The position numbers and the translations under genes were made by a program. This document shows, piece after piece, positions 1 to 6,852 of a stretch of 7,274 nt of DNA (position 1 is its first letter; each line of letters starts with the position of its first letter). The notes under the pieces were generated by a model, which saw only the letters and a list, made by a program, of their open reading frames with translations, searched no databases and was not told where the DNA came from. This stretch comes from Flavobacterium sp. (GTDB lineage Bacteria > Bacteroidota > Bacteroidia > Flavobacteriales > Flavobacteriaceae). Location of the stretch: assembly GCA_030152225.1 (NCBI GenBank), contig JASLHL010000182.1, positions 1 to 7,274 of the forward strand, given 5' to 3'.

Positions 1-192
1 TAATCTTAATTGATCTTTGATGCTGTGCTCATCTGCTTTAGATACTAAAGTAGAGTGAGTTAAAGCTAATTTACGCTTTTTAGATTTTTTAGTCAAAATG
101 TGACTTTTGAAAGCGTGTTTTCTTTTGATTCTTCCAGTACCAGTTAGCTTGAAACGCTTTTTAGCACTAGATTTAGTTTTCATTTTAGGCAT
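1..192 (-). CDS. rpmI: 50S ribosomal protein L35, 3' end cut by window edge
   Basis: Small, very basic protein of the large ribosomal subunit. Reading from the ATG at 192-190, the 64 codons present begin [20 protein letters not shown] and continue with the Lys/Arg-rich stretch and the [17 protein letters not shown] segment typical of L35. The frame runs off the left edge after ...KDQLRL. Flavobacterial L35 is normally about 65 residues, so probably only one residue and the stop are missing. It lies 57 bp after infC on the same strand, the usual infC-rpmI-rplT order; rplT is expected just outside the window but cannot be seen. The gene was identified from its conserved sequence, since the plus-strand frame over it is a shadow. 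The call is very secure; only the exact end is unknown. Confidence 0.96.
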   Translation of the reverse strand, partial: MPKMKTKSSAKKRFKLTGTGRIKRKHAFKSHILTKKSKKRKLALTHSTLVSKADEHSIKDQLRL

Positions 193-249
193 TTTGTTCC
201 TAGGTATTATGATTATCTTACTTAATTCTATTTTTTTTAGCGGGAAGAA

Positions 250-807
250 TTACTTTGTTTTCTTTTTAGGCGCGATGAACATCGTCATACGTTTTCCTTC
301 CAATACTGGCATTGATTCTACCTTTCCGAATTCTTCCAAATCCTGTGCTAATCTCAATAACAAAATTTGTCCTTGATCCTTGTAGATGATAGAACGACCT
401 TTAAAGAATACGAATGCTTTTAATTTAGCTCCTTCTTTTAAGAACTTTTCTGCATTCTTCTTCTTAAACTCATAGTCATGCTCATCAGTTTGAGGGCCAA
501 AACGAATTTCCTTAACGGTAATTTGCGTTGATTTAGCTTTCAACATTTTCTCGCGCTTCTTTTGCTCGTAAAGGAATTTTTTATAATCAATAACTTTACA
601 AACGGGCGGTTCTGCATTGGGAGAGATCTCCACTAAATCTAATTCTTGCTCTTCAGCTAAACGCAAAGCGTCTGCTAGTTTATATACACCCGTTTCGACA
701 TTGTCTCCAACAAGTCGAACTTCAGGAACACGGATTGCGTTGTTTACTCGGTGCAAATCCTTCTTCTCTTCGCGAGGTCTAAATCCTCCTCTTTGTCTTA
801 CTGCTAT
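250..807 (-). CDS. infC: translation initiation factor IF-3, probable ATA start codon
   Basis: IF3 binds the 30S subunit, prevents 50S joining and checks start codon and initiator tRNA. With a start at 807 the protein has 185 residues: a basic N-terminal tail ([17 protein letters not shown]), the N-domain with [14 protein letters not shown] and [10 protein letters not shown], a charged linker containing [13 protein letters not shown] at about 75-87 (the IF3 signature region), and the C-domain from about 97 with [16 protein letters not shown] and FVFFKGR. The only ordinary start codon in frame is TTG at 756, which would begin at Leu18 and remove the conserved basic tail. No ATG or GTG lies between the upstream in-frame stop (852-850) and 756. 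The ATA at 807-805 fits the MA(I/V)R N-terminus I recall for flavobacterial IF3; ATT codons at 819 and 825 are alternatives. A rare start is a known feature of infC (AUU in E. coli), where IF3 represses its own translation. It follows thrS by 54 bp with no promoter or terminator seen between them. The gene is certain; the exact start is likely but unproven. Confidence 0.95.
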   Translation of the reverse strand: MAVRQRGGFRPREEKKDLHRVNNAIRVPEVRLVGDNVETGVYKLADALRLAEEQELDLVEISPNAEPPVCKVIDYKKFLYEQKKREKMLKAKSTQITVKEIRFGPQTDEHDYEFKKKNAEKFLKEGAKLKAFVFFKGRSIIYKDQGQILLLRLAQDLEEFGKVESMPVLEGKRMTMFIAPKKKTK

Positions 808-861
808 GGCTTTAAAAATTTTAATGCTTGGTTCTACAAGCGTTATACATCATTTGTTTTT

Positions 862-2814
862 TTATTCTCCGAACTGTTTCATGGACGAACTCACTTCTTT
901 TTGAACAAAAGCAACAAACTCTTCTATTTTCATCGTTTGATTTGACTTTCCTGCATCACCGTGTTTACGCACAGAAATCGTTCCATTCTTCTCTTCTTCT
1001 TCACCTACAATCAGCATATACGGGAACTTTTGTACCTCTGCTTCACGGATTTTCTTACCAATCGTCTCATTTCTGTTATCTACGACCGCGCGAATTTCGT
1101 CATTTTCTAGCAAATCTAAAACTTTTTTCGCATATTTTTCATACTTCTCACTCAAAGACAGTATAATAGCCTGTTCTGGCATCAACCAAAGTGGGAAATT
1201 CCCCCCTGTATGTTCCAATAAAATCGCGATAAAGCGCTCCATGGATCCAAAAGGTGCTCTGTGGATCATCACAGGTCTATGCAATTCATTATCAGAACCT
1301 TTATAGGTCAATTCAAAACGCTCTGGCAAATTGTAATCTACCTGAATCGTACCCAACTGCCAGCTTCTACCTAAAGCATCCTTCACCATAAAGTCTAGCT
1401 TCGGACCGTAGAAAGCAGCTTCACCACTTTCAATCACGTAGTTTAATCCTTTGTCTTTGGCTGCATTGATAATCGCTTGTTCTGCTTTTTCCCAGTTCTC
1501 AACAGATCCGATATACTTATCTGGATTCGTTAAGTCGCGAACCGATACTTGAGCAGTAAAGTTCTCAAATCCTAGAGATCCGAAAACATACAACACTAAA
1601 TCAATTACTTTTTTGAATTCTTCATCCAATTGATCTGGCGTACAGAAGATATGCGCATCATCTTGTGTAAATCCACGTACACGTGTTAATCCGTGTAATT
1701 CTCCTGATTGCTCGTAGCGATAAACGGTTCCGAACTCAGCAAAACGCTTTGGTAAATCTTTGTATGACCAAGGTCTTGCATTGTATATTTCACAGTGATG
1801 TGGACAGTTCATTGGTTTTAATAAGAACTCTTCCCCTTCTACTGGTGTGTGAATCGGTTGGAAACTATCTGCTCCATATTTGGCGTAGTGCCCTGAAGTA
1901 ACGTACAATTCTTTTTGTCCGATATGTGGGGTTACTACTTGTTCGTATCCTGCTTTTTTCTGTGCTTTACGCAAGAAGTACTCCAAGCGATCTCTTAAAG
2001 CAGCACCTTTTGGCAACCACAACGGCAACCCTTGTCCTACTTTTTGAGAGAATGTAAATAACTCTAGCTCTTTTCCTAATTTGCGGTGATCGCGTTTCTT
2101 TGCCTCTTCTAGTAAAGCCAAATAATCCGTTAGATCTTTTTGTTTTGGGAACGAAATACCATACACACGTGTTAACTGTTTGTTTTTTTCGTCTCCTCTC
2201 CAATATGCACCTGCAATAGATAAGATTTTAAATGCCTTGATGATTCCTGTATTTGGAATATGTCCACCACGACATAAATCAGTGAACGTATCGTGATCAC
2301 AAAACGTAATTGTACCGTCTTCTAAATTCTCGATTAGTTCTACTTTATATGGATTTTCTTCTTTTTTATACATCGCTAAAGCATCGGCTTTAGATGCTGA
2401 ACGCATACTAAATTCGTGTTTACCTCTTGCGATTTCTAAAAACTTATCTTCAATTCTCTTAAAATCGGCATCTGTAACTTTGTGATCCATGAAATCCACG
2501 TCATAGTAGAATCCGTTTTCAATTGCTGGACCGATGGTTAATTTAATGCCTGGGAATAGCTCCAATAAGGCTTGTGCCATTACGTGAGAAGAGGAATGCC
2601 AAAATGCTTTCTTCCCTTCTGCGTCATTCCATGAAAATAAAACTAAACTACCGTCCGTGGTCAAAGCAGTGGTGGTTTCGATGGTGGTACCATTGAAGGT
2701 GGCAGAAATAATATTTCTAGCTAAGCCTTCACTTATACTTTTAGCAACATCGAAAGGAGTTACCCCTGAGGCAAACTCTTTCACTGATCCGTCTGGTAAT
2801 GTAATTTTTATCAT
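862..2814 (-). CDS. thrS: threonyl-tRNA synthetase
   Basis: Cytoplasmic class II aminoacyl-tRNA synthetase that charges tRNA-Thr and edits mischarged Ser-tRNA. It has 650 residues (E. coli 642). In order: TGS domain at about 1-62 ([10 protein letters not shown]...), the second additional (editing) domain with the HxxxH metal/editing motif H73-SSS-H77 and C181-RGG-H185, then the catalytic core. The zinc ligands C337 (in PMNCPHH), H388 (in QDDAH) and H518 (in MIHRAPFGS) match E. coli C334/H385/H511 in context. Motif 2 (FGTVYRYE, Arg366) and motif 3 (PFGSMERF, Arg527) are intact, and a C-terminal anticodon-binding domain covers about 545-645. The start chosen is the ATG at 2814, which puts the TGS domain at the N-terminus. 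The same frame is open up to 2868, but that extension runs across the promoter at 2838-2868. It is the first gene of the thrS-infC-rpmI cluster. The leader is only about 16-17 nt, leaving no room for a T-box or long attenuator. Confidence 0.98.
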   Translation of the reverse strand: MIKITLPDGSVKEFASGVTPFDVAKSISEGLARNIISATFNGTTIETTTALTTDGSLVLFSWNDAEGKKAFWHSSSHVMAQALLELFPGIKLTIGPAIENGFYYDVDFMDHKVTDADFKRIEDKFLEIARGKHEFSMRSASKADALAMYKKEENPYKVELIENLEDGTITFCDHDTFTDLCRGGHIPNTGIIKAFKILSIAGAYWRGDEKNKQLTRVYGISFPKQKDLTDYLALLEEAKKRDHRKLGKELELFTFSQKVGQGLPLWLPKGAALRDRLEYFLRKAQKKAGYEQVVTPHIGQKELYVTSGHYAKYGADSFQPIHTPVEGEEFLLKPMNCPHHCEIYNARPWSYKDLPKRFAEFGTVYRYEQSGELHGLTRVRGFTQDDAHIFCTPDQLDEEFKKVIDLVLYVFGSLGFENFTAQVSVRDLTNPDKYIGSVENWEKAEQAIINAAKDKGLNYVIESGEAAFYGPKLDFMVKDALGRSWQLGTIQVDYNLPERFELTYKGSDNELHRPVMIHRAPFGSMERFIAILLEHTGGNFPLWLMPEQAIILSLSEKYEKYAKKVLDLLENDEIRAVVDNRNETIGKKIREAEVQKFPYMLIVGEEEEKNGTISVRKHGDAGKSNQTMKIEEFVAFVQKEVSSSMKQFGE

Positions 2815-2837
2815 AATTATTTTTAAAAAATGAGTTG

Positions 2838-2868
2838 CAAAGATACAGTTTTTGGCGAATAATAACAA
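2838..2868 (-). promoter_or_regulatory. promoter of thrS (Bacteroidota type)
   Basis: On the minus strand a TTG (2868-2866) is followed after exactly 20 bp by TATCTTTG (2845-2838), a perfect match to the Bacteroidota sigma-ABfr -7 consensus TAnnTTTG. Transcription would start near 2831, about 17 nt before the thrS ATG. It probably drives the whole thrS-infC-rpmI unit. Confidence 0.8.
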
Positions 2869-2931
2869 GATCTTTTATTCGCTTTCCCTGCTTTTCTATC
2901 GAAATAATTTTGTTTGACTTTTCGAGGTTTT

Positions 2932-3294
2932 CTACCCCTTGTTTTTTTCCATTTGTTGTGTGATCTCTTGTCTATACGTATTTCCCCAATTGGCAAGGGC
3001 TTGGATCACGGGGGTCAGGGTAATTCCAAACGGAGATATCTCGTATTCAACAGCAACAATAGCGCCATCAATTTCCCTTCGAAGAATCAATTGATTGAGT
3101 TCAAGATCCCTTAATTCTTTGCTGAGTACTTTGGCAGATATCGTACCTAGCGCTCGTTGGAGCTCCATAAAACGCAATTTATCCTGTAGCATCAAAGTAC
3201 CCAAAATATGCAATTTCCACTTTCCACTTAAAATAGACATGCTGTCTTTGATCCCCATTATATTTGACTTACACTGTGCATGTTGTTCTTTCAT
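2932..3294 (-). CDS. HxlR-family winged-helix transcriptional regulator
   Basis: A 120-residue protein with the full HxlR (DUF24) pattern: an N-terminal Cys8 just before the winged-helix domain, SILSGKWKLHILGTLM at about 20-35, the recognition region RFMELQRALGTISAKVLSKE at about 41-60, ELNQLILRRE in the wing approach, VEYEISPFG (82-90) and a C-terminal dimerisation helix ending ALANWGNTYRQE. Members bind DNA as dimers, usually next to their own gene; several (YodB, QorR, HypR) sense quinones, disulfide stress or hypochlorite through the Cys corresponding to Cys8. It is divergent from the DoxX-like gene, with 165 bp between start codons. A promoter and a palindrome lie in that gap, so control of both genes by this protein is likely. 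The inducer is not identifiable. The gene ends 63 bp upstream of the thrS -33 element, and no convincing terminator is visible between them. Confidence 0.93.
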   Translation of the reverse strand: MKEQHAQCKSNIMGIKDSMSILSGKWKLHILGTLMLQDKLRFMELQRALGTISAKVLSKELRDLELNQLILRREIDGAIVAVEYEISPFGITLTPVIQALANWGNTYRQEITQQMEKNKG

Positions 3295-3317
3295 TGCTTT
3301 AAAAATTACGCGTTATG

Positions 3318-3348
3318 TAAAGGTACGAAAAATCAGTCACACTATCAA
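3318..3348 (-). promoter_or_regulatory. promoter of the HxlR-family regulator gene
   Basis: On the minus strand TTG (3348-3346) precedes TACCTTTA (3325-3318) by exactly 20 bp. The -7 box matches TAnnTTTG except at the last base. Spacing, and the 23-nt gap from the box to the start codon at 3294, are the same as for thrS. Confidence 0.65.
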
Positions 3349-3366
3349 GATCTGCCCTCCTACCAC

Positions 3367-3380
3367 TTACCAGTAGGTAA
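3367..3380. promoter_or_regulatory. candidate operator, TTACC-AGTA-GGTAA
   Basis: A perfect 5-bp inverted repeat with a 4-bp centre lies between the divergent HxlR and DoxX-like genes, about 20 bp beyond the regulator's -33 element and about 48 bp upstream of the DoxX -7 box. ACCAGT occurs at 3369-3374 and again at 3380-3385, an 11-bp step of about one helical turn, which would suit a dimeric winged-helix protein. The site is inferred from position and symmetry only. Confidence 0.45.
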
Positions 3381-3427
3381 CCAGTTTCCACTTTGTTAGG
3401 ATGGTCCTTTTCTCCTCTTAAAGGCGA

Positions 3428-3435
3428 TACCTTTG
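3428..3435 (+). promoter_or_regulatory. -7 box of the DoxX-like gene promoter
   Basis: TACCTTTG is a perfect TAnnTTTG match 24 nt before the ATG at 3460. No TTG is present at the expected -33 position (the nearest, at 3393-3395, is about 32 bp away), so the promoter may be weak or need activation. An in-frame TTG at 3433 overlaps this box and so cannot be the translation start. Confidence 0.55.
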
Positions 3436-3459
3436 TCATACGAATCAAAAATAAAACAG

Positions 3460-3819
3460 ATGAAAAAGAATTTAATTTATTGGATATCCACAGCTTTATT
3501 TAGCCTTTTTATGTTATTTAGCGCCTATGGTTATTTCACAGATCCAACATTCAAAGAAGCGTTTGCCTATTTGGGATACCCAGATTATTTCCGCATTGAA
3601 CTAGGCGTAGCGAAACTACTAGGTGTTCTTGCCCTACTACTCCCCTTTCTACCGCGTCTACTCAAGGGATTTGCTTATGCTGGTTTCACCATTAACCTCA
3701 TTGGTGCAGGAATTGCGCATTTAGCTATAGGCGAAGGTATTAGTTCACTTACACTGATTTTTGTGGCCGCTCTTTTGCTTGGAGTTTCCTTCTTTACGCA
3801 ACCCACTAGAGGTGTTTAA
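3460..3819 (+). CDS. DoxX-like (DoxX_2-type) small membrane protein
   Basis: A 119-residue very hydrophobic protein with about four membrane helices (roughly 5-24, 46-63, 70-89 and 96-112). The conserved core of the DoxX-like family is visible: LGYPDYFRIELGVAKLLG at 38-55, a PFLPRLLKGFAYAGF loop and helix start at about 62-76, and GAGIAHLA at 82-89. The biochemical role of these proteins is poorly defined; relatives are linked to quinone or thiol redox balance. In Bacillus subtilis the DoxX-like gene catD is controlled by the HxlR-family repressors YodB and CatR, and the divergent HxlR regulator here resembles that arrangement. The ATG at 3460 is taken as start because the in-frame TTG at 3433 lies inside the -7 box. 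Family call good; physiological role inferred. Confidence 0.88.
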   Translation: MKKNLIYWISTALFSLFMLFSAYGYFTDPTFKEAFAYLGYPDYFRIELGVAKLLGVLALLLPFLPRLLKGFAYAGFTINLIGAGIAHLAIGEGISSLTLIFVAALLLGVSFFTQPTRGV

Positions 3820-3962
3820 CTTACACCTCGTTTCAAGATTCCCCCTAACATTTGCTCATTTCTACTATATACGCTACGCCATTTGTTAGGTTGTACCCGA
3901 GAGAAAGCATAGAAAAACAAAGTATTCTTTGCTGAAGGTTTTAAAAATTATAACAAAAGATG

Positions 3963-3970
3963 TACTTTCG
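3963..3970 (+). promoter_or_regulatory. probable -7 box for pyrD
   Basis: TACTTTCG differs from TAnnTTTG at one base and lies 34 nt before the pyrD ATG at 4005. No TTG is seen at the -33 distance; TTTG at 3928-3931 is about 31 bp away. The call is tentative, but it argues against the in-frame ATG at 3960 as the start. Confidence 0.4.
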
Positions 3971-4004
3971 CACTGTATTTTTACAACGCAACAACACCCA
4001 TTTT

Positions 4005-5030
4005 ATGTACAAAAGTATTTTTAAACCGTTTGCCTTTTCTATGGATCCTGAAAAGGCGCATCATTTTACCTTTAACTCGTTGAAATTCATCAACAAAATC
4101 CCAGGTGTATCAGCGATTATTCGCTCCACCTTTCAAGTGAATGACAAACGATTGGAACGCGAGGTCTTTGGATTAAAATTCAAAAACCCTGTTGGATTAG
4201 CAGCCGGTTTAGATAAAGATGCGAAATTGTACAGGGAGCTGGAAAATTTCGGTTTTGGTTTTATTGAAATTGGAACCATTACCCCAAAACCACAGGATGG
4301 AAATCCTAAAAAACGCATGTTTCGCTTAGTAGAAGACAACGCCTTGATTAACCGCATGGGATTCAACAATGGCGGAATTGATCAAGCGATTGAACGTTTA
4401 AAGAAAAACAAAGGCACTTTAATAGGCGGTAATATTGGAAAAAACAAAGTAACCCCGAACGAGCAAGCAACAGCAGATTACGAAATTTGCTTTGAGGCAC
4501 TTTTCCCTTATGTGGATTACTTTGTCGTGAATGTGAGTTCACCCAATACCCCAAACCTACGTGCTTTACAAGATAAAGAGCCTTTAACTGCTTTGTTACA
4601 CGCCTTACAGGACAAAAACAACAGCAAACCCAAAAGCAAACCCATTCTCTTAAAAATCGCACCGGATTTGACAGACAGTCAATTATTAGATATCATTGAT
4701 ATTGTGGCAGAAACGAAGATTGCCGGTGTTATTGCAACGAATACAACCATTAGTCGTGAAGGGTTACAATCGGAGAAAAAAGTAGAAACAGGTGGTTTAA
4801 GTGGAAAGCCATTAACGAAACGCAGTACAGAAGTTATTCGCTTCTTAGCTGATAAGAGCAATCGCGCCTTCCCTATCATCGGTGTAGGAGGCATTCACTC
4901 TCCCGAAGATGCCCTTGAAAAATTAGAAGCTGGTGCTTCCTTGATTCAGTTGTATACAGGGTTTATTTATGAAGGTCCTGCTTTGATTAAAGCCATTAAC
5001 AAGAAAATACTAGAACAGTATACGCAATAA
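4005..5030 (+). CDS. pyrD: dihydroorotate dehydrogenase (quinone), class 2
   Basis: Oxidises dihydroorotate to orotate in pyrimidine synthesis, using FMN and passing electrons to membrane quinone. It has 341 residues (E. coli 336). The N-terminal segment [20 protein letters not shown] is the short amphipathic quinone-tunnel domain that marks class 2. The FMN barrel follows: [13 protein letters not shown] (61-73), [13 protein letters not shown] (89-101), NRMGFNN (116-122), [12 protein letters not shown] (175-186) with Ser179 as the expected catalytic base, Lys217 in KIAPDL, ATNTTIS (244-250), TGGLSGKPL (262-270), and the phosphate-binding GVGGI (293-297) and LYTGF (316-320). All core residues I looked for are present. 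An in-frame ATG at 3960 would add 15 residues, but it overlaps the probable start of transcription, so 4005 is preferred. It appears to be a single-gene unit ending at the terminator at 5031-5056. Confidence 0.97.
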   Translation: MYKSIFKPFAFSMDPEKAHHFTFNSLKFINKIPGVSAIIRSTFQVNDKRLEREVFGLKFKNPVGLAAGLDKDAKLYRELENFGFGFIEIGTITPKPQDGNPKKRMFRLVEDNALINRMGFNNGGIDQAIERLKKNKGTLIGGNIGKNKVTPNEQATADYEICFEALFPYVDYFVVNVSSPNTPNLRALQDKEPLTALLHALQDKNNSKPKSKPILLKIAPDLTDSQLLDIIDIVAETKIAGVIATNTTISREGLQSEKKVETGGLSGKPLTKRSTEVIRFLADKSNRAFPIIGVGGIHSPEDALEKLEAGASLIQLYTGFIYEGPALIKAINKKILEQYTQ

Positions 5031-5056
5031 AAAAAACCGCTAAATAGCGGTTTTTT
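5031..5056. terminator. bidirectional terminator between pyrD and the convergent unit
   Basis: AAAAAACCGCTA (5031-5042) and TAGCGGTTTTTT (5045-5056) form a perfect 12-bp inverted repeat with two bases between. The GC core CCGCTA/TAGCGG followed by a T run works in both directions. It starts immediately after the pyrD stop codon and ends 8 bp before the stop of the convergent 112-residue gene. Confidence 0.92.
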
Positions 5057-5064
5057 TAGTATCA

Positions 5065-5403
5065 TTATACTTCTTCAATGATGGATGTACCTTTGGATTG
5101 ATCGCCAGAGGTCCACTCCCACACTTCGTGTAAGCGTATTTTTCCGTTTTCCAATACTTCAGGAGTAGACTGACATTGTCCTGTCATCAAATCACCTTGA
5201 ACATTCACTTGGTGGTATCTCATGTTGATGTTTCCATTCTCATCCACCAGACCGATCAAATGTCCTGAGATAATCTTTCCCCCCTTATAAGCTGCCGTTA
5301 AGATCATTCCTTCCTGCTGGTAGTGAAAAACGGTCTCACTAGACGTTTCCCCATTAGGCGTATTCTGTACCGCACGAAAGGTTTTGTTGTTGTAGTTTAT
5401 CAT
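5065..5403 (-). CDS. conserved beta-rich protein, often labelled 'n-acetylglutamate synthase'
   Basis: A 112-residue protein beginning MINYNNKTFRAVQNTPNGET. I recognise it as a short Bacteroidota family that databases commonly name 'n-acetylglutamate synthase'. Nothing here supports that name: it is far too short for ArgA or ArgJ and no acetyl-CoA binding motif is visible. It reads as alternating beta strands and tight turns (FHYQQEGMILTAAYKGG, then GHLIGLVDENGNINMRYHQV at 48-67, then GKIRLHEVWEWTSGD at 87-101), suggesting a small all-beta fold. There is no signal peptide or membrane segment. It lies only 23 bp behind the 317-residue gene on the same strand, so the two are probably one transcript. 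Function unknown. Confidence 0.85.
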   Translation of the reverse strand: MINYNNKTFRAVQNTPNGETSSETVFHYQQEGMILTAAYKGGKIISGHLIGLVDENGNINMRYHQVNVQGDLMTGQCQSTPEVLENGKIRLHEVWEWTSGDQSKGTSIIEEV

Positions 5404-5426
5404 CTTGCTGTTCTTTTAATTCTCTT

Positions 5427-6380
5427 TTAAATGAAAATAGCAGGCGCTAATTTCGACTGCTTTTTGGTATCCAAATCAATACACATCCCAAAATTATTCA
5501 CCACTTGATTGCCTAAAAATGGGAGAAAAAAACCAGCATAGTCAGAATGAGGGATCTGTATGTTTTCTAGCTTACCTGTTGCTAAATTGAGGGTATAAAA
5601 ACAAGGAATTCTCGTTTCTTTCTGTTCTGTTACAGGACTATCATACAAACAAGAGAAATACACCCGATTATTTCGGATAAAAAAATCAGGAGCATAGTGA
5701 AGGGAATCGTCAAAATCTAAGGCAGTCTGCCAAACAATTACTCCATCCTTAAACAAGGTGGCAATATAATCCCCATCGATATAAAAGTAGGTATCTTTAG
5801 CAAGGAGCGCTACCCGATGAATCAATCGCTTAGCAGGCAAAGCGATTACGTTGGCTTCTTTTGTTTGAAAATTATAGGTAAAAGCCTCCGCTTTTTTTCT
5901 TGGGTTCGGCAAAACAAAGGTTTGCAATTCCTCATTCAACTGCCCATAACTCAAGGGACTTGCTCCTGGGAAGGTATACTGTATTTCTTCCGTTTTTATA
6001 TCGAGTACAACGACCTTCTCCCTTTTTTTGATATCACCTCGAACGAGAATTACTCCGTCTATGGGAGTAAACAAGGCTTCGTATCCAAAAGCAACCTTGG
6101 TTGCAGCCACTTCCTTTTGGGTTTCTACTTCGACCAAGCGAATGAATCGCTTACGGGTATCAAATGTCGTATCAATTGCGAGCACTTGTTTGCCATCTAC
6201 TGTTATAGCTGTGATTTCACTTTCTTTGGGTTGGGCGGTCATCCAATATTTCTGATTGGTTTCAAAATCGTAAACAAAACTACCATAACTCAAACTATCG
6301 TGAAAAAAGGCGCGTGAACTCGCTTCACTTACCCCAAAATCACTATAGTAAATCTCTCTCTTTTTTGTGCTCTTTTTCAT
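5427..6380 (-). CDS. uncharacterised protein, probable seven-bladed beta-propeller
   Basis: A 317-residue protein whose family I do not recognise. No signal peptide, lipobox or membrane helix is visible, and the N-terminus MKKSTKKREIYYSDF is charged, so it is probably cytoplasmic. A strand-turn-strand motif of the form hydrophobic-x-(D/N/E)-x-x-T-x-x-x recurs: VYDFETNQKYW (36-46), RLVEVETQKEV (81-91), VLDIKTEEIQY (125-135), TYNFQTKEANV (168-178), TLFKDGVIVWQ (208-218, divergent), TLNLATGKLEN (263-273) and CIDLDTKKQSK (300-310). Seven copies at mostly 40-45-residue steps suggest a WD40- or PQQ-like propeller, probably a binding or scaffold protein; no catalytic motif is apparent. The start ATG at 6380 is the first in the frame. 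A weak -7-like TATCTTAC lies at 6406-6399 without a -33 TTG. It heads a unit with the 112-residue gene. Confidence 0.82.
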   Translation of the reverse strand: MKKSTKKREIYYSDFGVSEASSRAFFHDSLSYGSFVYDFETNQKYWMTAQPKESEITAITVDGKQVLAIDTTFDTRKRFIRLVEVETQKEVAATKVAFGYEALFTPIDGVILVRGDIKKREKVVVLDIKTEEIQYTFPGASPLSYGQLNEELQTFVLPNPRKKAEAFTYNFQTKEANVIALPAKRLIHRVALLAKDTYFYIDGDYIATLFKDGVIVWQTALDFDDSLHYAPDFFIRNNRVYFSCLYDSPVTEQKETRIPCFYTLNLATGKLENIQIPHSDYAGFFLPFLGNQVVNNFGMCIDLDTKKQSKLAPAIFI

Positions 6381-6440
6381 AAGGAACTTTTTTGAGGTGT
6401 AAGATACTTTTTATTTTGGACTATTTTTATTCATATGAGG

Positions 6441-6600
6441 ATTTATCTCATCTAGTTTATATTTTGTTTTGGTATTCGATGAACCTACGCTACGCTACGG
6501 TTTGGGTGAGGTTTGGGTGAGATTAGCCGAAAAAGACAAAACCAAAATCTTAGACACTTTAAGAGACAGTGCCCAACAAAAGAGCAAACAACAAAGAACA
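6441..6600. repeat. intergenic element, copy 1
   Basis: The first 44 bp (6441-6484) match 6853-6896 at 39 of 44 positions without gaps. A shared ACAGTGCC (6566-6573 here, 6974-6981 there) and an A/GAGCAAA-rich tail extend the similarity to about 160 bp, with different short insertions between. ATCTCATC (6445-6452) faces GGTGAGAT (6516-6523), an inverted repeat with one mismatch that would be a G-U pair in RNA. Inside lie CTACG x3 (6485-6499) and GTTTGGGTGAG x2 (6500-6521). No reading frame is shared between the copies. The right boundary is approximate. Confidence 0.7.
6485..6521. repeat. two adjoining tandem repeats, CTACG x3 and GTTTGGGTGAG x2
   Basis: CTACG occurs three times at 6485-6499, followed directly by two perfect 11-bp units at 6500-6510 and 6511-6521. 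Both lie within element copy 1. Confidence 0.9.
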
Positions 6601-6732
6601 AAAAAAACAACCCCCTATATCTATTTCTTCCTATTTAGGGAATAAATAACGCTAAATACGACTAGTTTTCCTGCCCTAAAAATAAATAAAAATCACTATA
6701 TCAATACTTTACAAACAACCTGTTTTATCTTT

Positions 6733-6754
6733 GTTCGGTAGTTGTTCGCTAATT
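6733..6754. repeat. 11-bp tandem repeat, GTTCG(G/C)TA(G/A)TT x2
   Basis: Units at 6733-6743 and 6744-6754 agree at 9 of 11 positions. The first base overlaps the end of the isolated TATCTTTG box. Confidence 0.7.
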
Positions 6755-6760
6755 GTTGAA

Positions 6761-6776
6761 TAAAACTGCAGTTTTA
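6761..6776. repeat. 16-bp perfect palindrome TAAAACTGCAGTTTTA
   Basis: A complete two-fold symmetric site with no spacer, between the two element copies and about 28 bp after the isolated -7-like box. With no loop it is a poor RNA terminator; a dimeric protein binding site or chance in AT-rich DNA are the alternatives. Confidence 0.7.
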
Positions 6777-6852
6777 CTAGGTTCTAAGCTACTATTACCG
6801 AACAAAACTAAAAGAAAACCCAAACAAAACCCCTGCAACTTTCCCTTCTCCC

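Noticed and set aside
754..756. TTG as the infC start codon (168-residue IF3)
   Set aside because: It would drop the conserved basic N-terminal tail that is encoded in frame upstream.
828..1166. 112-codon open frame on the plus strand over the 3' end of thrS
   Set aside because: Antisense shadow with no recognisable protein features.
2815..2868. 18-residue N-terminal extension of ThrRS
   Set aside because: It overlaps the promoter elements at 2838-2868, and the TGS domain begins cleanly at the ATG at 2814.
2899..2925. TCGAAA/TTTCGA inverted repeat as terminator of the HxlR gene
   Set aside because: Only six AT-rich pairs, a long loop and no following T run on the minus strand.
3433..3459. 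TTG start adding nine residues to the DoxX-like protein
   Set aside because: The codon lies inside the TACCTTTG -7 box, so it would not be in the transcript.
3960..4004. ATG start adding 15 residues to PyrD
   Set aside because: It precedes the probable -7 box, and the family N-terminus aligns with the ATG at 4005.
4363..4662. 99-codon open frame on the minus strand inside pyrD
   Set aside because: Shadow of the well-conserved pyrD frame, with low-complexity Cys-rich translation.
5817..6317. 166-codon open frame on the plus strand
   Set aside because: It is fully antisense to the propeller gene, which has the better start, length and repeat pattern; the plus-strand translation shows no domain pattern.
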